Positions 16,027 through 28,688 are shown, counted from the stretch's first letter. The stretch is DNA of 64,000 bases from Lactobacillus sp. UCMA15818 (GCF_030400225.1 NZ_VJYB01000005.1:62001-126000); one strand, 5' to 3'. Notes: a model not told the origin generated them from the letters alone. Made by a program: numbers and translations.

Positions 16027-17488
16027 TAATCTTGCCCCCAAACGTTGGAACTTCTTTATGAAAATCAGTTGCCTGTTCAAATGCATAACCAGCACGATAC
16101 ATTGTTTCTTCATCAAAACGATTAGCAATCAGCTGCATTCCAATTGGGAGGCCTTTTGTAAAGCCAGCAGGAAGTGACATGCCTGGAAGACCTGCCAAGT
16201 TCACAGGAATTGTTAAAATGTCGTTCATGTACATCGTAACTGGATCATTAATATCTTCACCAATTCCAAATGCCGTAGTTGGTGAAGTTGGTCCTAAAAT
16301 AAGATCATAATCACTAAATATATTAGCAAAATCTTGACAAATTAATGTTCGAACCTGGGCTGCCTTCTTGAAGAATGCATCATAAGTTCCAGCAGATAAG
16401 GAGAATGTTCCCAACATAATACGGCGCTTAACTTCATCACCGAAACCTTCTGAACGAGACTTGACATAAACATCTTCCAAGTTTTTAACATCCGCAGCAC
16501 GATGTCCATAACGAATCCCATCAAAACGCTGCAAGTTTGAACTCGCTTCAGATGAAGCAATAATATAGTAAACAGGAACACCATACTTACTATGCGGAAG
16601 GCTAACTTCAGTAACCGTTGCACCAAGTTTCTCAAAAACTGCAATTGTATTTTTAATTCCTTCGCGAACCTCAGGGGCAACACCCTCACCCATATATTCT
16701 TTAGGAACTGCAATCTTCATTCCCTTAATATCACCGTTCAATTTAGCCGTAAAATCTGGAATAGCATGGTTCGAACTAGTTGAGTCGTGAGGATCCAAAC
16801 CACTAATTGCATTTAACAAAATTGCGTTGTCTTTGACCGTACGCGTAAACGGACCAATCTGATCAAGACTTGATGCAAATGCAATCAAACCATATCTTGA
16901 CACACGTCCATATGTCGGCTTCACTCCTACAATTCCGTTATAAGATGCAGGCTGACGAATCGAACCCCCTGTATCTGAGCCAAGTGCAGCGATTACTTCA
17001 CCAGAAGCAACTGCAGCTGCCGAACCACCAGATGATCCACCAGGAACTTTAGCCTGATTCCATGCATTCTTCGTCAATTGAAACGCCGAATTTTCAGTTG
17101 AACCCCCCATTGCAAATTCATCCATATTGGTTTTACCAACTGTAATTGTTTGCAGCGCATGTAACTTCTCCATTACAGTCGCATCATAAATCGGATTGAA
17201 ATTCGCAAGAATTCTACTAGCGGCGGTTGTTTTTAAATTTTTCGTTACAATATTATCCTTGATACCTAAAGGAATCCCTGACAAAATATTATCTGCAGCA
17301 ACTCCTACTTGATCAAGCTGAGCAGCTTGTTCTAATGCAGCCTCTTTATTCAAGCTCAAGAATGCTCCAATTTTTTGATCACGTTTTTCAATATTATCAA
17401 AAGTCTGCTGTGTAAGATCAGTCACACTTAATTCCTTATTGACCAATAATTCATGCAAGCTCGCAAAATCATGTTTAAAGTAATTCAT
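16016..17488 (-). CDS. gatA: aspartyl/glutamyl-tRNA amidotransferase subunit A
   Basis: Amidase-signature subunit of GatCAB (490 residues) that hydrolyses glutamine to supply ammonia. The Ser-cisSer-Lys triad is visible: Lys77 in GIKDNI, Ser152 in [11 protein letters not shown] and Ser176 in [11 protein letters not shown]. Length is normal. It lies 3 nt from gatC upstream and overlaps gatB downstream. Presence of the complete complex implies that Gln-tRNA is made by the indirect pathway. Confidence 0.96.
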   Translation of the reverse strand: MNYFKHDFASLHELLVNKELSVTDLTQQTFDNIEKRDQKIGAFLSLNKEAALEQAAQLDQVGVAADNILSGIPLGIKDNIVTKNLKTTAASRILANFNPIYDATVMEKLHALQTITVGKTNMDEFAMGGSTENSAFQLTKNAWNQAKVPGGSSGGSAAAVASGEVIAALGSDTGGSIRQPASYNGIVGVKPTYGRVSRYGLIAFASSLDQIGPFTRTVKDNAILLNAISGLDPHDSTSSNHAIPDFTAKLNGDIKGMKIAVPKEYMGEGVAPEVREGIKNTIAVFEKLGATVTEVSLPHSKYGVPVYYIIASSEASSNLQRFDGIRYGHRAADVKNLEDVYVKSRSEGFGDEVKRRIMLGTFSLSAGTYDAFFKKAAQVRTLICQDFANIFSDYDLILGPTSPTTAFGIGEDINDPVTMYMNDILTIPVNLAGLPGMSLPAGFTKGLPIGMQLIANRFDEETMYRAGYAFEQATDFHKEVPTFGGKINEF

Positions 17489-17491
17489 GGA

Positions 17492-17794
17492 CTATGCTTC
17501 CTCGCTTTCATCAATAATTGCTGGTACCTTGATGTATCCATCCTGATGTTGAGGTACATTCTTCATCAGTTCTTCGCGTGATGTACCGCTAACCGTAACA
17601 TCTTCACGCATTACGCCTATTGCGTCCGTTACACTTGTTGTCACAGGGATTCCATCAGTATTTACCTCACTGAGTTGCTGAACCATTTCGATAATCTCAT
17701 CCATCTGTCCTGTAAATTTTTGCAATTCCTCATCTGTAAAAGCTAACTTTGCTAGACTTGCGACATGCTTCACTTCGCTTGCACTAATTGCCAT
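17492..17794 (-). CDS. gatC: aspartyl/glutamyl-tRNA amidotransferase subunit C
   Basis: Small stabilising subunit (100 residues) that bridges GatA and GatB. The pattern [20 protein letters not shown]...[11 protein letters not shown]-like N-terminal helices and a C-terminal VPAIIDE segment are typical. GAGGGAG precedes the ATG. First of the gatCAB trio, 79 nt after camS. Confidence 0.95.
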   Translation of the reverse strand: MAISASEVKHVASLAKLAFTDEELQKFTGQMDEIIEMVQQLSEVNTDGIPVTTSVTDAIGVMREDVTVSGTSREELMKNVPQHQDGYIKVPAIIDESEEA

Positions 17795-17873
17795 TCAAAC
17801 TCCCTCTTTCCCTATTTCATCAGTAATTATTTTAGCATAACTGAACAACTATATGCACAACAGATTCATTTTT

Positions 17874-21055
<3,182 letters not shown>

Positions 21056-21066
21056 TCATGATTAGA

Positions 21067-23301
21067 CTATTTCTTCTTAATTGGTGCAAAGGATGCCAAC
21101 AAACGTTTGATACCCATTCCCGCAAATGCAATGTCTAACTCCATGTCTTCACCGCTTCCCGTGAGCTTAACAACCGTTCCTTCACCCCAGGCTTTGTGTA
21201 AAACCTTATCGCCAACACTCCAGCCAACCTTCTCAGCACCTGTTCCTTTATTTTCTTCAACTGTTCCAGCTGGCATCTTATATTGTGTCCTGGCTTGTCC
21301 GAAAGGATATTCTTTTCTAGAATCATTGCGTCTTATGCTTGTATTAGCAGCTTGCTGATTCTCAGCTTGTAATAATTCAGGATCAATTTCTTCAATAAAT
21401 CTTGAAGCCGGATTAGTCTGTCTTCTCCCATACAGCATTCTTGAAAATGCATTTGTTAAGAACAGCTCCTTTTCCGCCCGCGTAATTCCGACATATGCCA
21501 GCCGCCGCTCTTCTTCAAGTTCATTCTCATCCATCATCGACCGTGATAATGGGAAAATCCCCTCTTCCATCCCCATTAAGAAAACAATTGGAAATTCCAA
21601 TCCTTTGGCTGCATGTAATGTCATCAAGGTGACTTCATCTGCTTCTTCAACTAGACTATCTTGATCGGAGACTAATGCTAAATCTGCTAAAAAGTCAACA
21701 AATGGGTCGCTATTTTCATCTTCAGGCTCCCATGAATCATCGAACTGCTTGGTAACCGAAAGAAATTCTTCCAAGTTCTCTAAACGACTTTGATTTTCTA
21801 GTGTCTTAGAGTCTTCCAGAACCTTTTTATATCCACTCTTCTCAAGAATCCGTTCTGTCAATTCGGTAACACTCAACTTATCACGCAATTCATGCAGAGT
21901 CTTAATCAAATTAGCAAAATCTGTTAGCGCATTGCTTGCTTTACCAGAGATGTTCGCTAAAACAGCATTGCTTGCAGCATCTAAAAGACTCATTCCCATA
22001 CTTTGTGCAAAGTCATTTAAACGTTCAATACTCGTTCCGCCAATCCCGCGTTTTGGTTCGTTAACAATTCGTTCAAAGCTCAACGAATCTTGCGGATTAG
22101 TCACAAGCTGCATATATGCTAAAACATCACGAATTTCCTTGCGATCATAGAATTTATGCGCTCCAACAATCTTGTAAGGAATATTGGCCTTTATAAAGGT
22201 CTCTTCAATTATTCGCGACTGTGCATTCGTTCGGTATAAAATTGCAAAGTCATTAAAATGACAGCCATTCTCACGCATCATCTTTTGGATATTGCGCACA
22301 ACGTAGAAGGCCTCATCATTTGCATTTTGCCCGCGATAATATTTAATCTTTGTGCCTTCGTTGTTTTGTGTCCACAATTCTTTTGCTTTACGGTTCGCAT
22401 TATTCTTGATTACTGAATTTGCAGCTTGCAGAATTGTCTTAGTTGAGCGATAATTTTGTTCCAGCTTAACCAGGTTCGTATTTGGATAGTCCTGCTCAAA
22501 ATTCATGATGTTCTCCATGTTAGCTCCCCGCCAACCATAGATACTTTGGTCTGCATCACCAACAACACATAAATTATGATTTTTCTTCGCCAATAAGCTT
22601 ACAAGTTCATATTGTGCTTGATTAGTATCCTGGTATTCATCAACATGGATATATTGAAACTTACGTTGATAAAATTCGAGCACATCTGGTACTTCCTTAA
22701 ATAGACGATGTGTCAGCATAATTAAATCATCAAAATCAACCGCTTGATTATTCTCCAATTGTTTTTGATACTCTGGATAAACGTCTGCGACAACTTGTTC
22801 GAATGGTCCTTGAATATTCATTCGATAATCCGTTGGTGTCTTCAAATCATTTTTTGCATTTGAGATCTCGCTTAGTACTGCACGCGGATCAAATTTCTTA
22901 ATATCAACATTCAAATCAGCTAAAATATGCTTAACAAGCGTCCGTTGTTCACTAGTTCCTGTAATCGTAAAGGCTCGATTGTATCCAATCTTATCGATAT
23001 CACGCCGTAGAATTCTTACGCAGAGTGCATGAAATGTTGAAGCCCACACATCATTTGCGCCCTCTTCCAGTAAATTTCCAATCCGTTCACGCATCTCTGC
23101 TGCTGCTTTATTTGTAAACGTAATTGCCAGCACATTCCAAGGATTGACTTGTTTTTCCTCAATCAGATAAGCTACACGATGCGTCAAAACACGTGTCTTC
23201 CCACTCCCAGCTCCAGCAATAATCAATAGTGGGCCTTCAGTACATAAGACCGCCTCTTGCTGCTTATCATTCATTCCTTTTAGTAGTCTTTCTACTGTCA
23301 A
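21067..23301 (-). CDS. pcrA: ATP-dependent DNA helicase PcrA
   Basis: Superfamily 1A 3'-5' helicase acting in repair, removal of RecA filaments and rolling-circle plasmid replication. Walker A GAGSGKT, motif II VDEYQDTN, motif III GDADQSIYGWRGA, motif IV region LEQNYRSTK, motif V LMTLHAAKGLEFP and motif VI EERRLAYVGITRAE are all visible, with a C-terminal Tudor-like tail (VGDKVLHKAWGEGTV). The start is chosen at TTG 23301 because AAGAGAGG lies 9-10 nt before it and family proteins begin close to this point; an ATG ten codons upstream (23331) is the alternative. First gene of the ligA-camS-gatCAB string. Confidence 0.95.
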   Translation of the reverse strand: MTVERLLKGMNDKQQEAVLCTEGPLLIIAGAGSGKTRVLTHRVAYLIEEKQVNPWNVLAITFTNKAAAEMRERIGNLLEEGANDVWASTFHALCVRILRRDIDKIGYNRAFTITGTSEQRTLVKHILADLNVDIKKFDPRAVLSEISNAKNDLKTPTDYRMNIQGPFEQVVADVYPEYQKQLENNQAVDFDDLIMLTHRLFKEVPDVLEFYQRKFQYIHVDEYQDTNQAQYELVSLLAKKNHNLCVVGDADQSIYGWRGANMENIMNFEQDYPNTNLVKLEQNYRSTKTILQAANSVIKNNANRKAKELWTQNNEGTKIKYYRGQNANDEAFYVVRNIQKMMRENGCHFNDFAILYRTNAQSRIIEETFIKANIPYKIVGAHKFYDRKEIRDVLAYMQLVTNPQDSLSFERIVNEPKRGIGGTSIERLNDFAQSMGMSLLDAASNAVLANISGKASNALTDFANLIKTLHELRDKLSVTELTERILEKSGYKKVLEDSKTLENQSRLENLEEFLSVTKQFDDSWEPEDENSDPFVDFLADLALVSDQDSLVEEADEVTLMTLHAAKGLEFPIVFLMGMEEGIFPLSRSMMDENELEEERRLAYVGITRAEKELFLTNAFSRMLYGRRQTNPASRFIEEIDPELLQAENQQAANTSIRRNDSRKEYPFGQARTQYKMPAGTVEENKGTGAEKVGWSVGDKVLHKAWGEGTVVKLTGSGEDMELDIAFAGMGIKRLLASFAPIKKK

Positions 23302-23551
23302 TTCTTTCAATCCTCTCTTGAATCTAATCATATTTTATTATACCAAAAAAAACATTACGCTTCTAAAAAAAGACAAATATATTCTGCCCAAAGACGTCTC
23401 TTCTTTAAACAGAAAATACCACAGTAAGAAAATAAAAAGACATTTCCCACTGCAGTATTTTTTTATTCATGACTAAAAATCAAAAAAGAACAATAAAAAA
23501 ACGAAATCTTTGCAGAATACATCAAAAAATACATATTATATTCTCATAGTT

Positions 23552-24748
23552 CTACTGAATCTCTTCGTCAGTCATTCCCTTTGAGGTATCAATCTCCGTA
23601 TTTTTATCGTTCCAAATATTCGTTGCTTCAATCTGATGAATTGCCATCGTTGTCGTTTCCGCAAGAACCAACAAATACCCTGGATTAACCATCCGCTTAG
23701 TTTGTGGGTAGCGATAAAATCGATAAAACCAATTGTCTTTTAAAACCCACTGCATCCGCAATGGTTCTAAATCTTCATTTTTTATTGCAACCATCACTGT
23801 TGGCTGGACAAATCTTACTTGCGGAATTGGCATTCGTGCGAGAGTGCGCAAATGTATCTCAAACATTGAAATGTTAGTTGCCTTCTCAAAAACAAAGCCC
23901 GCTTTATGCGGTGCTGGGACTACCCTTTTTACATAGAGCGACCCACTCTTGGTCAGGAAAAATGCAATTTCTAGTATTCCAACATACTCAAGCTGCGTAG
24001 CTATCTCAGCTGCAATTCTGTGTACTTCCGACTGAACATCTGCATCAAGCTGACTTTTAGTAATCGACTGAAATAGATGGTGATCCTGATATAAATTTTC
24101 AACAATTGGGAAGAAATTGAGTTTTCCATCAAACTCCTTGCCAATTATTACTGAAAGTTCTTTCTCATACGGAATCCATGCTTCAAGAACATAAGTCCCC
24201 AGATCAATAATATCAGCACATTTTGCAATATCCGACTGTTTGTTAATAATTTGCTGCCTCTTTCTGCCAAATCCCTTTTGAATTGGCTTTAAGATACATG
24301 GATATCCAATGGAACCAATTGCTTGGTAGATATCATCCAAACTTACGATGGTTGCATACGGCGCAATATTAACATTCATTTGTTCTAAAAATGCACGTTC
24401 TAACAAACGATCTTGTGTAATCTCCAGTGCTTCACTGCCTTGCGGAACTTGGGTATACTGTCCAATTAATTCAACCGTGTCTGAAGGAACCTTGTCCGAT
24501 TCATAAGTTACGAGATCGCAGCGTTCAGCAAAATCTTGCAACTTGCTCTTATTGTGTAATGAACCGACAACTCCCAAATCAGCTTCCTGCATTGTTGGTG
24601 CAGCTTCATCGCTGTTATAGGCAATAACTTTAAAGCCCATCTTTTTAGCTGCTTCTGCAAGCATAATACCATTGGGACTTTCACCTATGATTCCAATGGT
24701 ATTTCCCGGAAACAAAGTCTTCTCTTCCATTCTATCACTACTTTCCAT
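23552..24748 (-). CDS. PurK-like ATP-grasp protein
   Basis: About 398 residues, with the fold of N5-carboxyaminoimidazole ribonucleotide synthase: a Rossmann-like N-terminal part (NTIGIIGESPNGIMLAEAAKKMG), an ATP-grasp core (ILKPIQKGFGRK, YVLEAWIPYEKELSVII) and a C-terminal part. The family signature NExAPRPHNSGH near the end is replaced by VKRVVPAPHKAG, losing the Arg and Asn/Ser that contact substrate. It is not in a purine operon but beside pcrA. It is therefore probably a paralogue with altered or lost activity. GTG 24760 and ATG 24730 are other possible starts; SD support is weak for all. Confidence 0.7.
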   Translation of the reverse strand: MESSDRMEEKTLFPGNTIGIIGESPNGIMLAEAAKKMGFKVIAYNSDEAAPTMQEADLGVVGSLHNKSKLQDFAERCDLVTYESDKVPSDTVELIGQYTQVPQGSEALEITQDRLLERAFLEQMNVNIAPYATIVSLDDIYQAIGSIGYPCILKPIQKGFGRKRQQIINKQSDIAKCADIIDLGTYVLEAWIPYEKELSVIIGKEFDGKLNFFPIVENLYQDHHLFQSITKSQLDADVQSEVHRIAAEIATQLEYVGILEIAFFLTKSGSLYVKRVVPAPHKAGFVFEKATNISMFEIHLRTLARMPIPQVRFVQPTVMVAIKNEDLEPLRMQWVLKDNWFYRFYRYPQTKRMVNPGYLLVLAETTTMAIHQIEATNIWNDKNTEIDTSKGMTDEEIQ

Positions 24749-24842
24749 ATGGATAATCACCCTAAACGTTTTTAAACGTCCCTATAACTCTTTCATTGAT
24801 ATCTTACCATAATTATAGTGCCCTGAATTTTAATAGTTTTAT
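24749..24842. other. gap upstream of the PurK-like gene
   Basis: About 90 bases of AT-rich sequence containing an AACGTTT...AAACGT inverted pair at 24767-24779, possibly part of the promoter region. No gene is visible. The wider gap to 25229 is taken up by the tandem repeat and hairpin repeat copy B. Confidence 0.3.
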
Positions 24843-25130
24843 AAATATATGAATGCATCAAAAATTGGGTAATCTTTGAGCACTAATGTAAATTACGTAA
24901 TTAACCTGGGATTGGTTATAAGTAATTTGAATTAGGCACAAAAGATTATTTTTGTTAGCATGTTAAATATATGAATGCGTCAAAAATCGGGTAACCTTTG
25001 AGCACTAATGTAAATTACGTAATTAACCTGGGATTGGTTATAAGTAATTTGAATTAGGCACAAAAGATTATTTTTGTTAGCATGTTAAATATATGAATGC
25101 ATCAAAAATTGGGTAATCTTTGAGCACTTT
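24843..25130. repeat. 122-bp tandem repeat, two full units plus a partial third
   Basis: Units begin with AAATATATGAATGC at 24843, 24965 and 25087, an exact 122-bp period. Units one and two differ at three positions near their starts (GCATC/GCGTC, ATTGGG/ATCGGG, AATCT/AACCT); the partial third copy carries the unit-one variants. Each full unit includes a perfect 12-bp palindrome AATTACGTAATT (24891-24902 and 25013-25024) and a GAGCACTAATG stretch. There is no coding potential across it. Confidence 0.9.
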
Positions 25131-25140
25131 CCAAAATAAA

Positions 25141-25215
25141 AAGCAGGAGCTGAGCCAAAAGTTAAATTTTGACCCAGCTCTTTATTTATTATGAATAAAC
25201 GTGTTTCACAAGTCA
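25141..25215. terminator. dispersed hairpin repeat copy B, terminator of xpt-pbuX
   Basis: GAGCTG (25147-25152) and CAGCTC (25175-25180) flank a CCAAAAGTTAAATTTTGAC core and are followed by TTTATTTATTATGAATAAACGTGTTTC, a tail shared with copies D and E. It lies about 15-50 nt beyond the pbuX stop. Confidence 0.65.
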
Positions 25216-25229
25216 CATTTTTATTTTAG

Positions 25230-26525
25230 TTATTCAACCAAACCATCTTTCCCCTTGAAAATAATATTTAATAGGACTGATGTTATGCTTGCTACAACAA
25301 TTCCATTTCCTAAAAATAATTGCGCTGTTTTTGGTAAAAATTGAAAAATACCTGGGTACACAGAAACACCAAGACCCATTCCAACAGCCAAAGCAACAAT
25401 TAGAATATTACGCTCATCAGAAAAATCAACTGCGAAGAGCATCCGCATACCTTGGACACTAATCATTGCAAACATCACTAGCATTGCCCCACCTAAAACA
25501 GGAGTTGGGATGATTGTTGCAACTGCTCCAATTTTTGGCAAAAGCCCCATTATCATTAAGATCACTGCTGACCAATAGATTGGACGTTTAGTTTTAATAC
25601 CAGAGAGTTGCAGCAAACCAACATTTTGTGAAAAAGTCGTGTAGGGAAAGGTATTAAAGATTCCACCGAGAATTACAGCTAATCCCTCCGCTCGATAACC
25701 TCTTTTCAGATCATCCGAAGTAATCTTCTTATCCAAAATACTTCCTAATGCAAAAAATACACCCGTTGACTCAACCATTGAGACCAAAGCAATAATTATC
25801 ATAGTCAGCGATGATGACCATTCAAATTGTGGCGCACCAAAATAAAATGGTTGCGGGATATGAAACCATGCTGCTTCTGAGATTGGAGAAGTTGAAACAA
25901 GGCCCATAAATGATGCTGTGATTGTTCCTACAACTAATCCAATCAAAATAGCAATAGAACTAATGAACCCTTTTCCCCAAACTTGAATCAATAGTATGAC
26001 AACGATTGTAATTAATCCTAGTAAGAGATTTTGCAAACTGCCAAATGTTTTAGCTGCTGCATCACCACCACCAATATTTTGGACAGCAATTGGAATCAAG
26101 GTTAGTCCGATAACGGTAATCAATGATCCTGTTACGACTGGTGGAAAAAACTTCTTAATTCTGGCAAATTGTCCCCCAATCAGAAATACAAAAATCCCGG
26201 CAACAATTATTGCACCATACATTGTTCCAATCGAAAACTGTTTGCCAATCATTTTAAGCGGTTCAACTGCTTGAATGGCGCATCCTAAGACTACGGGTAA
26301 GCCAATTCCAAAATAACGATTCCTTAATAATTGCAATAATGTTGCTAACCCACACATGAAGATATCGATTGAAACCAGATAAGTCATCTGTGTACTATTG
26401 AACTTCAGAGCCACACCAATCAACAAGGGAACTGCTACCGCACCCGAATACATTGCTAAGAGGTGCTGAATTCCTAAGATAGCTGCTTTCCCATGTGAAA
26501 CTTCCTTGAGCTCATCATTATTCAT
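25230..26525 (-). CDS. pbuX: purine (xanthine) permease, NCS2 family
   Basis: Proton-coupled nucleobase transporter of 431 residues with 14 hydrophobic helices, NCS2/UraA fold. LLAMYSGAVAVPLLIGVAL marks the first helices and VSMVESTGVFFALG carries the conserved Glu of the substrate site; the family motif FNTFPYTTFSQNVG follows. GGAGG nine nt before ATG 26525, which overlaps the xpt stop by 8 nt, selects this start. The purine riboswitch and xpt partner indicate xanthine uptake, as in B. subtilis xpt-pbuX. Confidence 0.92.
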   Translation of the reverse strand: MNNDELKEVSHGKAAILGIQHLLAMYSGAVAVPLLIGVALKFNSTQMTYLVSIDIFMCGLATLLQLLRNRYFGIGLPVVLGCAIQAVEPLKMIGKQFSIGTMYGAIIVAGIFVFLIGGQFARIKKFFPPVVTGSLITVIGLTLIPIAVQNIGGGDAAAKTFGSLQNLLLGLITIVVILLIQVWGKGFISSIAILIGLVVGTITASFMGLVSTSPISEAAWFHIPQPFYFGAPQFEWSSSLTMIIIALVSMVESTGVFFALGSILDKKITSDDLKRGYRAEGLAVILGGIFNTFPYTTFSQNVGLLQLSGIKTKRPIYWSAVILMIMGLLPKIGAVATIIPTPVLGGAMLVMFAMISVQGMRMLFAVDFSDERNILIVALAVGMGLGVSVYPGIFQFLPKTAQLFLGNGIVVASITSVLLNIIFKGKDGLVE

Positions 26526-27105
26526 TGTCTTTATCCTCCACAAAATGAACCTGATTGTCAGCAAAAGATGAGATTCGAGCAAGTGATTCAAGCCGAATAT
26601 CTTGTTTCTTAATTAACTTTGCTCCATCTTGAAAAGACTTCTCAATTGCAATTCCAACACCAACTACTTCAGCTTGCGCTGCCTTGCAGATATCTATCAA
26701 TCCTTGAACTGCTTGTCCATTAGCCAAAAAATCATCAATAATTAAAACACGATCATTCTTGTTCAAGAACTTTTGATCCACAGAAACAGTATTTTTCACT
26801 TTCTTAGTGTATGAATAAACCTCCGCAGTGTACAAGCCTGCATTCATAGTGCTGCTTTTTTGCTTGCGTGCAAATAAAACAGGAACATGCAAAATCAAAC
26901 CAGTCATTATTGCGGGCGCAATCCCTGATGCTTCGATTGTCACTATCTTAGTGATTTCCTCACCCTGATATAATTTCACAAATTCTTGTCCTAATTTATA
27001 CATCAAATCAGGATCAATTTGATGATTCAAGAATTGATTAACCTTTAATACATTGCCTGGTAGAACCAGTCCATCTTCACGAATGCGATTCTCTAATAAC
27101 TTCAC
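26518..27105 (-). CDS. xpt: xanthine phosphoribosyltransferase
   Basis: Salvage enzyme converting xanthine and PRPP to XMP (195 residues). The N terminus MKLLENRIREDGLVLPGNVLKVNQF and the PRPP loop RVLIIDDFLANGQAVQGL are diagnostic of Xpt. It starts at GTG 27105 with GGAGAG seven nt upstream. Transcribed with pbuX from a riboswitch-controlled promoter. Confidence 0.95.
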   Translation of the reverse strand: MKLLENRIREDGLVLPGNVLKVNQFLNHQIDPDLMYKLGQEFVKLYQGEEITKIVTIEASGIAPAIMTGLILHVPVLFARKQKSSTMNAGLYTAEVYSYTKKVKNTVSVDQKFLNKNDRVLIIDDFLANGQAVQGLIDICKAAQAEVVGVGIAIEKSFQDGAKLIKKQDIRLESLARISSFADNQVHFVEDKDNE

Positions 27106-27128
27106 TTTTTGTCTCTCCTTTGCAAAAT

Positions 27129-27168
27129 AAAAAGACTTCTTCTACGGTCAAAAACAGTAAAAGAAGCC
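27129..27168 (-). terminator. riboswitch expression-platform terminator
   Basis: GGCTTCTTTTAC and GTAGAAGAAGTC form a 12-bp stem (two wobble pairs) followed by TTTTT on the minus strand, between the aptamer and the xpt start. Guanine binding would favour it. Confidence 0.85.
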
Positions 27169-27186
27169 CACTAAATAACAGCTTTT

Positions 27187-27256
27187 TTACTTATAGTCTA
27201 AGATTTTCGGTCCTAGGTAGAAACTCGTCAACCATATTATGACATTATATAAGCAA
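27187..27256 (-). promoter_or_regulatory. purine riboswitch aptamer, guanine/xanthine class
   Basis: The minus strand shows the family's conserved core: ATATGG, GTTTCTACC, then CCG and GACTATAAG. The P1 stem is TTGCTTAT/ATAAGTAA. The specificity base is C (GACTAT, not GATTAT), which indicates guanine, hypoxanthine or xanthine rather than adenine. The linked xpt-pbuX genes agree. Confidence 0.92.
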
Positions 27257-27267
27257 TATCTTATTGA

Positions 27268-27296
27268 AGATTAACATATGAAAATCTATTTTTCAA
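27268..27296 (-). promoter_or_regulatory. promoter of the xpt-pbuX operon
   Basis: -35 TTGAAA (27291-27296), 17-bp spacer, -10 TAATCT (27268-27273). Transcription would begin just ahead of the riboswitch P1 stem. The -35 box touches the 3' end of the glucosaminidase gene. Confidence 0.6.
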
Positions 27297-27298
27297 CA

Positions 27299-28021
27299 CT
27301 ATTCATTCGTGTTTGTTTCAGATAAGGTATCATATTTGTTTAATTTGTATGTCTGAATCACATTAATTAGTTTTGCTGCATAATCAGGATCGGTTGCATA
27401 GCCTTTTGCTTGTAGCGCTTGAGCTGCCTCCTTATAATTGTTGGCAGTCAAAACGACCTGATAATGCTGACTATCCCACGCAGTTCCTTGCACAAATAGT
27501 TTCGTATGCGCCTCAATTGACTGTGTCCAACTTGTATAAACAGCAAAATTAGCAGTTACCGTAATCCATTGACCATTAACATATTCTTTTGTCGTCAAAG
27601 CCTTCGCATTTGACGCACTACTCTTTACCCCAAACAGATTATAGTATCGTGCAGCCAGTTGGCTTTGTCCCCAATCAGATTCAAGCGCAGCCTGGGCTAA
27701 AGTTATGCTGGTTAATATCTTGTATTGCTTTTGCTGCGCTTGTGCAATTGGTAGCAGTGCAGTAATAAATTTGCGCTTTGTTGCATCACTTATTTGACTA
27801 GTTTGTGTATTTTGATTATTTTGTTCACCAACTCTACCTACCCACCCAAGCAACTGCACTCCTAGAATTCCAAGAATCAACAAAGCCACGGCAACATTAA
27901 AAATTTGCACGTGCCCATTTGTGTAAAATATCCCCCATTTTTTTTTAGACTTTCCTTTTCTTCTTGCAGAGGGCTTTCTCTTATTAACCATTCGTGTTCT
28001 TGTACTTTTTTTCCTAGGCAC
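27299..28021 (-). CDS. membrane-anchored glucosaminidase (peptidoglycan hydrolase)
   Basis: Protein of 240 residues. A very basic cytoplasmic N terminus (residues 1-30) precedes one transmembrane helix (about 40-62). The extracellular glucosaminidase domain of the FlgJ/LytG/AcmA type runs from about residue 80 with SITLAQAALESDWGQSQLA carrying the catalytic Glu, then YNLFGVK and a YxTDPDYAAKL ending. It has no cell-wall binding repeats. It starts at GTG with AAGGTTGAG upstream and lies 30 nt downstream of the ECF S component gene, probably co-transcribed. Confidence 0.85.
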   Translation of the reverse strand: MPRKKSTRTRMVNKRKPSARRKGKSKKKWGIFYTNGHVQIFNVAVALLILGILGVQLLGWVGRVGEQNNQNTQTSQISDATKRKFITALLPIAQAQQKQYKILTSITLAQAALESDWGQSQLAARYYNLFGVKSSASNAKALTTKEYVNGQWITVTANFAVYTSWTQSIEAHTKLFVQGTAWDSQHYQVVLTANNYKEAAQALQAKGYATDPDYAAKLINVIQTYKLNKYDTLSETNTNE

Positions 28022-28051
28022 AAAGACTCAACCTTTCATTTTCGAACAATC

Positions 28052-28645
28052 TCATTTGTGGAAGTTCCATCTTTTTATCAATGGAACACTAATTAGGGGG
28101 GCAACTATTCCAGCAAGAATTGCTTCAGGAATTCCATTTGTTCCTACGACAGTCAATAGATATGGCAAAAGAGCTTTAGCATCAATATGATACAAGATTT
28201 GGGACTTTCCTTGATAAAACAGATAAATTTGTCCCAGTACCAAGAGCGTATTGCAACAGGCTCCCAAGATTGCCGCCACCGGTAAAACCCTATAAGGTTT
28301 CTTATATCTTTTAAGCGCAATTCCAAATATCCCTCCAGCAACAATACCTATCATGATACGGGGTAATATAGCGATTAATGGATTCACAAAAACAATTGTA
28401 GCTAAGGGACTGGTTGGCCAAATAAATGCTCTTACAAAAGTTATTACACCCCAAACACCCCCAACGATTGCACCATCCACTGGGCCAAGTACAAAAGCCG
28501 CAACAATGACTGTAATGTGGATTAAAGTTAAGTCTAGTGGGCCAATTGGTAAATATCCTAAAAATGGAACTAGATTTTGGACAATGATAATTGCTGTAAA
28601 AAAAGACAAAAAAACGAGCCTTCTTGTTTTTTGATGATTACTCAA
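28052..28645 (-). CDS. ECF transporter S component
   Basis: Substrate-capture subunit of an energy-coupling-factor vitamin transporter (197 residues, six hydrophobic helices). It would share the EcfT-A1-A2 module encoded at 44131-46611. The segment PIGPLDLTLIHITVIVAAFVLGP is typical of the PF12822 group that includes pantothenate-type (PanT) proteins, but the ligand is not certain. The start is put at TTG 28645, nine nt after GGAG; an ATG at 28666 is the alternative. A longer reading frame to 28726 is excluded because an extended -10 promoter lies inside it. Confidence 0.75.
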   Translation of the reverse strand: MSNHQKTRRLVFLSFFTAIIIVQNLVPFLGYLPIGPLDLTLIHITVIVAAFVLGPVDGAIVGGVWGVITFVRAFIWPTSPLATIVFVNPLIAILPRIMIGIVAGGIFGIALKRYKKPYRVLPVAAILGACCNTLLVLGQIYLFYQGKSQILYHIDAKALLPYLLTVVGTNGIPEAILAGIVAPLISVPLIKRWNFHK

Positions 28646-28679
28646 ATTTTCCAACTCCACTCGCATTAATATAGAATCG

Positions 28680-28688
28680 ATTATAACA
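28680..28688 (-). promoter_or_regulatory. extended -10 promoter of the S component gene
   Basis: TGTTATAAT on the minus strand, an extended -10 element with a perfect TATAAT at 28680-28685. The -35 region is poor. Confidence 0.45.

Noticed and set aside
14596-16128. Longer gatB reading frame starting at 16128
   Set aside because: The first 34 codons are gatA sequence read in another frame; the conserved GatB start is at 16026 and overlaps gatA by 11 nt.
23455-23515. Terminator for the PurK-like gene ending in GATTTCGTTTTTTTATTG
   Set aside because: The T tract is present but no upstream arm pairs with the GATTTCG segment; it only shares about 18 bp with the attenuator tail at 8863.
24843-25130. 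CRISPR array
   Set aside because: The repeat unit is 122 bp with no short-repeat/spacer alternation and no cas genes nearby.
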